Part shown: positions 9,101-17,310 of the stretch, piece by piece
Numbering within the stretch: the stretch's first letter is position 1
How the letters are laid out: every line of letters starts with the position of its first letter
Origin: Amoebophrya sp. AT5.2
Taxonomy: Eukaryota; Sar; Dinophyceae; Syndiniales; Amoebophryaceae
Direction of reading: 5' to 3'
Length of the DNA stretch: 24,735 nt
NCBI GenBank assembly: GCA_005223375.1
Contig: RXOD01004288.1
Span: 1-24,735 of the forward strand
Notes under the pieces: generated by a model
The model's input: only the letters and a program-made list of their open reading frames with translations
Databases searched by the model: none
Told to the model about the DNA's origin: nothing
Translations under genes and position numbers: made by a program

Positions 9101-12100
9101 TCTCGCAATCCGCCTTGATCTCGTTCGCCGCACGACCTTCCTCCTCGGCCGCCGCCGCGTCCGCGTCGACCAGCTTCTGCTTCTCGTTGGCCTTCTTCTG
9201 CTCCCCCTCCACATGGATCATCAACTCGGAAGTCTCTTTGGCGGATTTCTCCAGGGACGGCTGCAGATCCTCCAGGTCCTTCTGCAACGCGCCGACGGCG
9301 GAAGCGGCCTCTTCGATCTTCTCCATACCCACGTCGTACCGGCTCTTCGCCGTGGCCACCACGTCGCGCTGCCGGTTCAGCATGCCGATGAAGGTGGAAA
9401 TCAAATCCAAATACGAAGTGGGCGTGACGTAGAAGATGCGCTTCTCCTGTTTGAAGAATTTTTCGGCCAGCTCGATCACCGACGTCTGCTTCTCGACCAT
9501 CACCTTCACCACGCTCTCCTTCACGTTTTCGTCCATGTCGATCTTCAGGAGAAACTGCTTCGCGACGGCCGTCAAGGCCTGCGGCGGCCACTCCATGAAC
9601 CAATCGATCGTGCTGTTTTTCAACATTGCCGATTCAGCGATTCGCTACTGGCTCTTGCTAGTGGTTTGGGTTTCTGTCCGGATTTATAATTCGATTTTGA
9701 TTCTGAGCCCGCTCGCTGTAGGGCCACAAGCGGATGCGAGCAAAGCAGCACAATTTGAAAAATGACAAGCTTGTTCTCGTCGCAGCTTACCCTCCCCGCG
9801 ACTCCTCTATTCCAGTTTTGAATGGGGTACCGCACAGAAGGGGGCGAAAAAAGCTAAGTATGGGATCGCTAAGGGTAGGCGACTAGGTGGGAGAGCTAAC
9901 CGAGAAATTGACAGGCCCAGCGAGATGACTCTCCGCACTAAGCGGAGCCCGCGCAAAAAGCGGTCTTTTCGCTGCACGGGTGGAGCGACGCCGGAAACCT
10001 CTACCGTCCGTTTTTACCGAGAAGGTCTCCCCTAGTGGGAAGCAGCTCCACGGGATTGTAGCCGGTGCCGGTCTACGCTAATGGCCAAACGCATCTACCA
10101 TGCCTAAGATACGCATTGGAAAGTGGACACGACTCGCGCAGACGTAGAACCGCAAAGCGCCCCACGACTGGCATGGAACAAGACTTGACGCACCAATGCG
10201 AAGGTAAAAACTATAAGTTTTCAGAAGCCGGATAATGAGGGTACTTACGTAACTGTGGCGGCGGATATGAAAGCAAAATAAATTTTCTCATTGTAGAAAC
10301 TAGAAAATATCGGTACCAGCAGTTCACCAGACTCGGAAAGTTTCGCAGGCGCAGGCGGAATTCGGCGCCGATCGGCGACAGGGCCAGGCAGATGTGCAAA
10401 TTTTTCCTGCACATGCCCACGTACCAAGCGAACACCTCGTTCGGCGTGATTTGCCCCACGGCGTTCGCGCCCTTCGCGCAAAGTTCCATAATCTCCATCT
10501 TGTCCTCGCTGGAGTACAGATTGGGCACCTCCCCCGTGTTCAGGATGGAAGAAACCTCCTCCAGGAACGCCTCGTTCGCGATCTGCGTGTCCGGAAACAG
10601 GAAGACCATGTTTTTCATCTGCCCGCCCGCGGAGATGAGCAGACGCTTAATATCGTCGTGCCACTCGTTCAGGCCGTAACCCTTGGCAAGCTCGATCTGG
10701 AACAGCTCGAACTCGGCAACGTAGGTGGCGAGCGTGGTCACGGACTTACGACCGCTACCGCCGACACCCACCAAAAGCGCGTTACCCAGGGGTAGCTTCA
10801 GGACGCGGATCACTCGGCAAATGTGCTCGAGGAACGCCGTGAAGAGCACCAGATCGAGGCGAATCTTCGACACGTTGTTGTAGTCGTCCAAGCACTCCTG
10901 CACCTTCTCGAGAAGTTTCTCATGGTCCGTCGCCTCCTGGTACGCGGTGGACTTCGGGTCCACGAAATCGATGAAGATCACGGGCTCCAGCTGTAGTGCG
11001 AAGGAATGATTCATTTTTTGGGAACGCTGGTTTGCCGCTCTTTTGGAGTGCGTGCGTGTAGCAGCGGAAAATATATGAGTTTGAGAAGATTGAGATTGAT
11101 TTATATAAGAAAAGTAGCCGGCGGCCCATACGCTAGCGAAATCTACATTTTCCGTCCGATGCAGGAAGGAGCATAGTAAACGAAGGGCGATGCCAAAATT
11201 TAAATTGCCAAAGGCTGGAAAATGACTGTATAGTCTGTACCTTCACAACTTGGTCGTAAGGTTTCTTGAAGTGCTTGTCCATCAGCCTCTTGATCATGAA
11301 GTTGAAGGTGCTCTGGTCTTGCCGGTTGATGAGGCGATCCCGGAACACCCGCTCGCACTCGTGCATCCACACCTTGCAGAGGTCCTCCACCTTCGGCAGC
11401 GATTCCCGCTGGCATACGCACATGCCCTGGAACACCTTCGAGACGTCGCGCATGTTGAAGGTGTAGTGCGATTTCGCTGGGGTGGGGAGGAAGTCCTTCA
11501 TCACCGTGGTGTACACGTCCAGGACCCCCCCAACCACCGCCGGCACCTGCGCCGCGACGTCGCGGGCGAGCGACGAGAAGAACGCGCCGACCACCGTGGA
11601 GAAGATCCGCGCCAAAGATTCGTCGTCGAACGGCGTGACGAAGACCAGGTTGAACATGCGGGAGTAGCGATCCGTGACGTCGTTCTTCCCCCCTCCCGGC
11701 GGGCCCATCGCGGTGAGGTAGTTGATGTCCACCAGAGAACGGAAATCCCAGCCCTTGCGATCGTACCACCCGAAGCCGAACGGCGTCTTCACCATCGCTT
11801 GCCGCAGGATTTCGATCGGCGGCTGCGCGCCGTACGTCTCCTTGATCGGCATGTTCAAGTCGTCGATGAAGACCAGCATCTTCTTATTGATCGGCGGCCC
11901 GTAAACGCCCTTGCGGCGCTTGTCCAGCTTTCCGTCGATGATGTCCTGCGTCTGGTTCGCGGTGGTCTGCGCTGAAAACGCGAACGCGATCGTGGAATAC
12001 TTCTTCGGGTGGAACCCGCCGAGCAGCATCCCGTTGATGGAAGCGGTTTTCGCCGTACCCGTGGGCCCGGAGATGAGGATGTTGTGCCCCTTTTCGATCA

Positions 12101-13621
12101 AAGTCCGGATCAGGAACTGGTTCCTCTCCGTGTCGGCCGTGGGCACGACGATCGTGTGGTAGGGCGTGCCCTTGGCGATGTCCAGCGGCGCGATGCGCTC
12201 GGTCCAGAGCTTCCACTTGCCGCCGTCCTCCGGGTCGACGAAGTAGTCGTGCAGCGTGCCCTTCCGCGGCGGCGCGGGGAGCACCGCACCCGACTGGAGG
12301 TCGTAGAACTCCGGCATCGTGATGAAGTTGTTCTTCTTGAAGTACTCCATCTTCTTCTCGATCACGTTCTTGATCGCGGCGTCCGCAACGGCACGCCCGT
12401 CGTTGTTGGAAACCGCGCCAACCGTCCAAACGCAGGTGAAGTAGTACAGCTGGGCGACGATGAGCTCGCGGTCAACGGCGGACTGCGGCTGCGGCGCGTT
12501 CTTGTCCTCATCGTTCGGCTCGCCATCCGGGCGGCAGTAATGCATCAGCTGGTCCATCATCAGAGACTCCATCAGGCGGCAGGCAGACAGCGCGAGCCAG
12601 TTGTCGGAGACGACCACGGGGGTGGAGACGTTGCGGGTCGTTTCCAAGAAAGACTCGAAGGTGCCGGCAAACATGTCCATAATCTGCTTCTCGTGGTCCT
12701 TGCGGATGAAATCGGGCAGGGTAAGAAGCCAAGACTGCACAATCGGCGTCCACCCAAGATCGGTGTCGGGTTCGAGGTACACGATACCCACGCGGGACAC
12801 CGTGGCAGGAGAAGCGTACTCGAGATCACGCACCTCGAAAAGCATGGTCGTCACGGGGGAAAGTTTGATGATTTCACCTGTGGTGGGCAGATTGGAATTA
12901 AACTTTGCGATGAGGGAAGCTTCGATAATGAGTTTTTTTATCAGTAGGCCATACGATGATTGGCCTCCGTTACTCAGGATATCGGTAGTTTTTCACGGCG
13001 TGGTCTATCTTGCGACGCATTTTTCCCCATTTGCAAAAGGTAATACTGAAACCAGAAACATGCTGTACCTGAGTTCAGGCACAGTTTTTTGTTGTCGTCC
13101 AGCACCGTGTTCATGTTTTCAATCCAGATTGCATCGACTGGCCCGTCCAAGACGACCCACTGGCGCCGCATCTTTCCGTCCGCGCCGACTGGTTGGGACC
13201 CGTTGCGGACCGCGATGGCCAGCACTCCGTCGGTCCACTCCTGGGTGTTCAAGTCCGCTTCACCGTACAATTGTCCCTGGGTGATCGATTTCGGGTTCAT
13301 CACGTACTGCACCACCGGCATGAAGAGCTCGTTTTGCCCCGCGATTTTCTCCAGGGTGGTCGCCAGCACGTCCTTGATCGAGGTCTTTCCGCACGGCGGG
13401 AAGCCAACCGTCATCAGCCCGTGGCGCACCACGATCGTCTCCCACAGCTGCACCGCCTTGTTCGTGAACTCCCTCGTCGGCTGCAGCCCGAAGGAGGTGG
13501 TGACCGCCTCTAACTGGGTCACCAGGTTGCCGTAGTCGGCGGGCGGCAGACGCACCCCGGGGAACAGGTCGCCAATGATACCCTTGAACAAAGGGATGTC
13601 CGCGGAGGTGAACTTCGGCAG
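1469..13621 (-). CDS. Axonemal dynein heavy chain, inner-arm type (AAA2 to C-terminal domain), 14 exons, incomplete at both ends
   Basis: ATP-driven motor subunit of cilia and flagella. The exons join in phase to about 2,350 residues, against roughly 4,000 for a full inner-arm chain. Seen in order: AAA2 (GFPPCGKTS; WVVLDGPVDAIW), AAA3 (GPTGTAKT; MLVFIDDLNMP), AAA4 (GVGGSGRKS; MVFLFPDTQI), coiled coil CC1, microtubule-binding domain, CC2, AAA5, AAA6 (KWVLLQNCHLG) and part of the C-terminal domain. NPKSITQGQLYGE, NTVLDDNKKLCLNSGE and GWNVQYGF match the DNAH7/DNAH3/DNAH12 group as I recall it. Exons: 13621-13069, 12877-11241, 10990-10317, 9612-9084, 8732-8378, 6993-6175, 5895-5540, 4994-4619, 4342-4062, 3657-3192, 2883-2597, 2408-2210, about 2148-2098, 1930-1469. 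Tail, linker and AAA1 are absent upstream; the last ~120 residues lie past the window edge or are lost. Confidence 0.93.
2098..2148 (-). CDS. Dynein exon, poorly resolved small exon
   Basis: One minus-strand frame reads ATLIRDDFLEFLSKGERG, where the family has a short TQLLFDNIL-like helix. Its 3' phase (donor GTCAAG at 2097) fits the next exon and gives GERGVTMLKSAM. Its 5' edge does not fit an AG acceptor in the phase left by the previous exon. An AG acceptor at 2176 opens the same frame but in the wrong phase. Boundaries are therefore uncertain. Confidence 0.35.
2210..2408 (-). CDS. Dynein exon: C-terminal region
   Basis: VEIIKDFYTPKILEDD, YRFSISGIYYSP and TPEVFWLHPNASLTASINE match the family in order. 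The exon ends with a split Gly codon before GTATTT. The intron 3' of it has no acceptor that restores a good frame (see the next exon entry). Confidence 0.88.
2597..2883 (-). CDS. Dynein exon: start of C-terminal region
   Basis: (G)MDEEWFESSSKPTTF, then KKLLFGLCFFHGMILERR and GWNVQYGFSEPDL, with EANYGGRVTDGQDRR at the end. These are characteristic of the segment after AAA6. Donor GTACCT follows RRLI in phase 0. Confidence 0.93.
3111..3136. repeat. (GA)n microsatellite in dynein intron
   Basis: About 13 GA dinucleotides on the plus strand, hence (CT)n on the transcribed strand, inside the intron 2884-3191. Confidence 0.9.
3192..3657 (-). CDS. Dynein exon: AAA6 core
   Basis: VPPFDLPTWFLDS, then PLIFILSSGSDPMADV, SLGQGQGP, KWVLLQNCHLG and FRLWLTACPSPDFPISILQGG are textbook AAA6 landmarks in the right order. 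The exon ends RAYRG with a split codon and donor GTACTG. Confidence 0.94.
4062..4342 (-). CDS. Dynein exon: AAA6 middle
   Basis: DWLTEVSWARVQTL, then LEGWKAVFDSEDP and EWPKNFKQKCNPLQKALTMFALRTD, corresponding to the FQRMLIIRCLRPD-like helix of the family. It ends QEI with donor GTACTT and joins VLAKLGREY in phase 0. Confidence 0.9.
4619..4994 (-). CDS. Dynein exon: AAA6 N-terminal part
   Basis: VKVQEMTAATIAETRVSY, then ALFFIISDLRIVDPMYEFSLDWF, a strongly conserved AAA6 entry segment. RLYDMVCRSLFAKDKLLYSL follows. The exon ends in LTCLPG with a split codon and donor GTGATG. Confidence 0.92.
5051..5070. repeat. (GA)n microsatellite in dynein intron
   Basis: About ten GA dinucleotides on the plus strand in the intron 4995-5539; CT-rich on the transcribed strand, close to the upstream exon's donor. 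Confidence 0.85.
5540..5895 (-). CDS. Dynein exon: AAA5-AAA6 linker region
   Basis: Starts (G)DSTIEYAKEFKLYFTTKLP, then NPHYAPEICVAACLLNF and the acidic helix ALEEPEIEAS. It ends with SGDILEDEELINTLASSK. Landmarks and phase agree with the neighbouring exons. Ends GEQ, donor GTTCAT. Confidence 0.92.
6175..6993 (-). CDS. Dynein exon: stalk coiled coil CC2 and AAA5
   Basis: GICKWVRAM starts the return strand of the stalk, followed by a long charged coiled coil. AAA5 follows ([46 protein letters not shown]), without a Walker A motif, as is normal for AAA5. The exon ends MIRLG with a split Gly codon and donor GTAAAG. Confidence 0.93.
7290..7740. repeat. Degenerate C/T-rich repeat (CCCTCTCCCGG-like)
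   Basis: Irregular tandem copies of CCCTCCCGGACCCCT-like units fill about 450 bp. The plus strand is pyrimidine-rich and the transcribed strand purine/G-rich, with many runs of three or more G. Open frames across it (7266-7895 plus; 7386-7679 minus) are Pro/Ser/Arg or Gly/Arg low complexity and not genes. Confidence 0.8.
7760..8270. repeat. Array of 13-bp near-palindromes ACCTTC-N-GAAGGT
   Basis: About 16 copies, exact or with one or two changes, of ACCTTCTGAAGGT or its complement ACCTTCAGAAGGT. Examples are at 7814, 7834, 7870, 7888, 7940, 7982, 8045, 8072, 8104, 8120, 8212, 8244 and 8258. ACCTACTGAAGGT is a recurrent variant. Spacing is irregular (about 14-80 bp) and the sequence between copies is not repeated, so this is a dispersed motif cluster and not a simple tandem repeat. 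Confidence 0.85.
8378..8732 (-). CDS. Dynein exon: stalk tip / microtubule-binding domain
   Basis: Reads MPALEAAVDALSKL, then KTPPAGV, a conserved landmark of the dynein microtubule-binding domain. It goes on to the tip helices and ends in KKASIAAMG. The split codon (G, donor GTACTT) joins GT of the next exon to give MGICKWVRAM, the start of the return coiled coil. The 5' side abuts the introner at 8734-9079. Confidence 0.92.
8734..9079 (-). mobile_element. Introner copy 1 (intron made of a TIR element, 346 bp)
   Basis: This intron separates DLAAAM and PALEAAV of the dynein stalk. No GT-AG pair gives the conserved junction. The left end on the coding strand reads TTAAGGGGAGGATCAACCCC; the right end, reverse-complemented, reads TTAGAGGGGTGAAAAACCCA, an imperfect ~20-bp terminal inverted repeat. 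CATGC stands directly outside both ends, as a target duplication would. On the plus strand 8734-8782 matches 13627-13675 at 47 of 49 bases, and the interior is clearly related. No coding capacity; a non-autonomous element. Confidence 0.85.
9084..9612 (-). CDS. Dynein exon: AAA4 end and stalk coiled coil CC1
   Basis: Begins TIDWFMEWPPQAL, the AAA4 lid. It continues into a charged heptad-rich helix rich in Glu, Lys and Ala, ending CEKDLAAA(M). This is the outgoing strand of the stalk. The exon ends at an introner-type intron lacking GT-AG. CATGC is present on both sides, so the exact cut among 9080-9084 cannot be fixed from sequence alone. Confidence 0.9.
9613..10316 (-). other. Dynein intron with an unexplained GC-rich block
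   Basis: A canonical intron (donor GTACCG, acceptor CAG|CAC), 704 bp. Its middle, about 9836-10205, is more GC-rich and structured-looking than the flanks, with short self-complementary stretches such as CTCCGC...GCGGAG at 9931-9948. I could not match it to tRNA, 5S rRNA, U1-U6 or the introner family. Confidence 0.6.
10317..10990 (-). CDS. Dynein exon: AAA4
   Basis: Starts LEPVIFIDFVDPKS after acceptor CAG. Walker A is GVGGSGRKS (about 10743-10770) and Walker B is MVFLFPDTQI. It ends FPSLVNC plus two bases, which combine with the next exon to give NCCTIDWF, the exact junction recalled from DNAH7-type chains. The donor is GTACCG. Confidence 0.92.
11241..12877 (-). CDS. Dynein exon: end of AAA2 and AAA3
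   Basis: Largest dynein exon (1,637 nt). It opens with GEIIKLSP and FEVRDLEYASPATVSRVGIVY, the sensor region closing AAA2. AAA3 follows with Walker A GPTGTAKT (about 12045-12070) and Walker B MLVFIDDLNMP (about 11850-11882), both intact, so AAA3 should bind and probably hydrolyse ATP. YTFNMRDVSKVFQG near the end is the usual AAA3 sensor segment. The exon ends VVK with donor GTACAG, phase 0. Confidence 0.93.
13069..13621 (-). CDS. Dynein exon: AAA2 large domain
   Basis: Begins LPKF, then SADIPLFKGIIGDLFPG, the segment that enters AAA2. Walker A is GFPPCGKTS, encoded near 13380-13407; it keeps GKT but with Cys before it. The Walker B region is QWVVLDGPVDAIWIENMN. The 3' end (TCA G, donor GTACAG) joins the next exon in phase to give LCLNSGEIIKL. 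Its 5' edge is set by an introner-type intron, so the first codon could be CTG at 13621 or CCG at 13618. Confidence 0.9.
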
Positions 13622-13623
13622 CT

Positions 13624-13994
13624 TGATTACAGGGGTGAAAAACCCATTTTTGGCGGCATTTCTGGCGTGTTGCTCCCTTGGCTACTGTCGCGATCAAAGA
13701 AATACGAGACAAAACACAAGACGAACAAATACGAGACAAAACAGAAAAATGCACGGACTCATTCTGTGCACCTCCTGCCCACAACTGCTTTGTGGTGCTA
13801 GCTCCCTGCCTAGCAGTACCGAGCACAACGGGACCAAAAAATACGAGGCCAAGTACAAGCCAAAACACGTGACCAAATACAAGACAACACAAGCCACCCT
13901 GTTCCCACATCATTCGCGACCACCTACGAGAGAAACCACAAGACCCCCACCTCCTGAACAATGCCCAGGCAAACGGGTTGACTCCCTCCTTAAT
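13624..13994 (-). mobile_element. Introner copy 2 (intron made of the same TIR element, 371 bp)
   Basis: Second member of the family, in the same orientation relative to the gene. Left end on the coding strand: ATTAAGGAGGGAGTCAACCC; right end reverse-complemented: ATTACAGGGGTGAAAAACCC. AGCTG lies just outside both ends, but only AGC counts as duplicated if the inverted repeat is extended to TGATTA. Removing the unit joins VYAEYVKEL to PKFTSADIPLF in frame. An AG (AAG|CTG) occurs at the 3' side but no GT at the matching 5' position. The interior shares several blocks with copy 1, such as ACCAAATACAAGACAA. Confidence 0.82.
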
Positions 13995-16053
13995 CAGCTC
14001 CTTCACGTACTCCGCGTAGACGGGCCGCAGCGGCTCATCCTTGCTCAGCCGCCGCAAAAACGCATCCGCCTGGCTCTCGTCCGGAAGCGAAAACCAAGCA
14101 CCTGATTGAAGGAATAAAGTGCAAGTCTGCTTAAGCTCAACTCTTTGTCTTTGATCTGCTCAACATCCTCGCGCTCAGACTCAAGTGGAAGTGTAGTTCA
14201 TCTCACTTTAGAAGTACTACCTCCGAGCGCCGTCTTTCTCTGTTCGAGAAGGCCGCAGAACTCGGTGAGAGCCACGCCGAAAACTGGGTGCATCGACGCT
14301 CCAAGGTGCGAGATGTAGCTGCTTGCGGCAGTCGCCGGTGAAGACGAACTGTCCGCCGGTACGCAAAACAACGCGTTCACGTCATCCCCGAGTGAGTAGA
14401 TCTTCCCGCCGCCAGCCGCTTTCAACTGCGCCTCGCTCTGAATCGGGGTTCCCTCGGAGAGGAACATGAAATCCGTCATCAGCCGAGAAACCTGTCGTGG
14501 TGAGAAGATGGTGGAGGTCGTTATTCTTCATCGATCCCTAATCCGACTTCTGCGGACTGGAGATGGAGGACGGCACCACGAGAGCTCGTTGACGTTGCCG
14601 TTCACGACCTCCGGGGTTCTCGAAGATAAACACACAACAGTGTGTACGTGGAACACTTGATTCGCTCCTAAAAGAACCGAAACACAATTTCCTCCAACGT
14701 AAAACGGAGTTCAATAATATCCTTGAAATATTCGAATCGCAGCGTGCTGACACGCGTATGGGTATAATAATGCGGTCAGACCTGCATCTCCACGAAAGCG
14801 TTTTCCTTCGCGATGAGCTTGGCGTAGTACGCCTCCCCGTCGGCGACGAGGTCGTGGGGCGTGAATTCGAGGTCCAGCTCCCGCACGAGCCGCTCGGTTT
14901 GCAGTGCGCGCCGCCGTTTCTGCAGCAGCTCGGTCAGCTTGAACTTGGTCTCGTAGATCTGGTTGTACCACGCGTGCGGCATGGTTTCGGGGAACAGCCG
15001 CGCGTTGCCGCCGGTCTTGGCGAGGTAGAACAGCATGTGCTCCACAAACACGCCCCGAAAGTGGCTGTAGTACTCGTAGCTGGGACGCTGGTACAACAGC
15101 TTCGTGCGCGGGTGAGACTCGTCGTGCAACCGGAAATTCTTCATCATATCTGGGGTCAACGATCGAAACTAGCGATGCCGATGGAATGTTGGATCGCGCT
15201 ACTCTACTTGATCCCACTCATAATGCTGGCGGTCGTGGTAAAAAAATTCAATTGAAGAAAAAAAGCCAAGGAACAAGAATCAATATGATGAAGAAGTTCG
15301 TCTTCGTACCCAGCTTGACTTTCTCGTCGTACTCCTTGGATTCCGGGTCTTCGGTGGCGCAGTCGAGGTGGTTGTGGTAGTAGTGGTGCTTCTCCACGAA
15401 GGCCTGCCAGTACTGGTCTACGTCGAGCCACTCCTGCGTGGAGACCGTGTTTATCGGCGGGTTGTTGTAGGAAATGTACAACGCTTTCGCCCCGTTCGCC
15501 ACGATTTCCTCGCTCGCCTGCACCGACCGGTGCGCAGTCGACACCGCATCCTCGTACGTGGCCTGATGAAGATGGTGACAGTAGTCCAGGTCCATCGATA
15601 CAACTGCAAGTCCAAGGCACCACAGTGGTCAGTGGTAAAACTATCGATCTGTAACGGTTAGGGTAAGAAACGCAGTGCAACAGATCGCTCATGTGCTTCA
15701 TCCTCCTGCTCGTCATCAGAAAAGATTGATGTTCGTACGTCCCACGTAGGTGGTCTGCAATCCTTCGCGACTGCTGCTGCATGGTCTTCCGCCCCGAGGC
15801 TGTCGAGCAGTTTCACCTGTTCGTCGTGGTAGGCTTTCAGCGACGCAACCAGATACTTGTGCTGGATCGAGGACTCAAACTTGCCCCAGTCTATCTTGGT
15901 GGTGGTGCCCGTGCCTGTTGACGCTGCGGCTACGGTTTCCGAGGTGTGCGCCTCGGCGACCCTGGCGACGCGGAAAGCAGCGGCGTCCGCATCCCGGGTC
16001 GCAAACTCCTGCAACCCGTGCCAGTTAAACCGCCGGGCGCCACGACGCAACAT
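13995..16053 (-). CDS. Five-exon gene, tentative mitochondrial ATP synthase subunit d-like protein
   Basis: Exons 16053-about 15672, 15603-15310, 15149-14782, 14491-14221 and 14101-13995 give about 474 residues; the last four junctions agree in phase. The N-terminus, MLRRGARRFNWHGLQEF, looks like a mitochondrial presequence running into a domain. It has two tryptophan-led helices, FNWHGLQEFATRDADAAAF and KIDWGKFESSIQ followed by LVASLKAYHDEQVKLLDSL. This doubled pattern recalls subunit d of F-type ATP synthase (peripheral stalk), which is usually about 160 residues. The rest (QEWLDVDQYWQAFVEKHHYY; RPSYEYYSHFRGVFVEHMLF) I do not recognise. The first exon's 3' end is unsure. No stop is found: the last exon abuts the introner at 13624-13994 and reads in phase into dynein AAA2. 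An AG stands directly before the ATG. Confidence 0.5.
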
Positions 16054-17310
16054 CTATTTTTACTGTTGGCCACTCTGGTCGTGGTGCTGGTGGGGGTGGA
16101 GGATCACGGACGACCGAGGACACTGTCACTGATCAGATTTGATAAAAAACTGCAGGAGCGGCCCCGGCTGGTGCTTACCTGCCTCGTGGTACCGTGAAAA
16201 GTCGCAAAGAAAGTCAAGCTCGGCTCCAGGTTACGCAACGTCGAGCTGCTCGAGAAAGTGAGAACGCAGTGAGTCCCGCGCTGTAATACGCAGGGAGAGC
16301 AGGAAAACGCGCCGGATGCAAAGCAACGGCGATACGAACCAAGAACGAGTGAGCCTTTAGGCCGCCGTGGTCTGTCTTGCTTCTTCAAACGCCGGAAAGC
16401 GTGCTGGCGTTCATCTTTTCCACCACAGCACTGATTTCATGATATTCACGATCACGCAGTGCTAATCCTAATGCATACTGACGGTTTGAAACAAAAACGC
16501 ATAGACAGACGCACCAGAGACGTCATCTCCTCCATCTGCGCTCCCACTCTGACCACCACCGCTGCTGCGCCCGTGGCGATGGAACGAAGGCACAACTGAC
16601 GAGCAACGAACAGCATCAGCACACCGTAGGCGTAGACGCGCTACGGCTACGTTGATAGGCGTACCGATTCAGAACCAGAAGAAATTATTCTGTTGGCTCC
16701 ACCTGGGCGGAAGACGGCGACTGCCTCGTCTGTCTGCGTCTGCCGCTACGGCTACAACAAGCAGCAGGAGCACTGTATTAAAAAAATACTTAAATATTTT
16801 GCAGTTGTTCTTTCATTGGATTCGTTTATTTGTTCATCAGGGCGTCTTTCGCTCCCGCGCCCCCTTTGCCGACGCCTTTTCCCCCCGCTAATCCGACCTT
16901 CCCGCCCCCGCAGCCCGCCGCGTTTTCTAGCAGGTGTGGGGGCATCGGCGGCGGCGGACCGCGCTCGTGGTTCCATACGCAAACGCTTCGATCTATCACC
17001 GGACGAAAGGTTCCTGTCCCCGCTTATGCTCAACTTTGGCGAGAGGTCACGAACTCAAAGAGGGCGGGGGGCAGACCAAGGCTCAAAAATTGGAGCTAGT
17101 CCTAGACGCGTTCTAGGGACATTTCCTGTCGGCCTGTCTAGCTGCTCCGGACATACTTTTTTTTCATGCAGACGACAGATTGTACGGCGGCGAGCTGTGG
17201 GTATGGCTCTCGCCTCAGACTCAAATAAGGCACCCGCGGCGCCTCAGACTCGACGGCAAACCCTAGCCAAGTACATCAACGACAGACGCTTGTTCTCAAT
17301 CTCAAGGATA
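16054..17310. other. Intergenic region between PEX7 and the ATP synthase d-like gene
   Basis: No coding sequence is supported. The region is mixed in composition, with C/G-rich low complexity near 16850-17000 and a twice-repeated CGCCTCAGACTC (about 17211 and 17239). It should hold the PEX7 3' end and the 5' region of the next gene. The sequence AAATAG directly precedes the downstream ATG and could be a cis- or trans-splice acceptor. Confidence 0.6.

Noticed and set aside
9836..10205. Third introner of the same family
   Set aside because: GGGGGCGAAAAAAG at 9840 weakly recalls the family end, but the interior shares nothing with the two copies and there is no matching opposite end.
12009..12947. 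Plus-strand frame of 312 residues
   Set aside because: Antisense shadow of the dynein AAA3 exon; the minus strand carries clear Walker motifs.
13260..14057. Long minus-strand open frame running from the last upstream-gene exon through the introner into the dynein AAA2 exon
   Set aside because: After CTG at 13995 it translates the element's inverted repeat and interior, and it enters the AAA2 exon in the wrong frame. GVNPFAWALF looks protein-like, but codon use changes at the element boundary.
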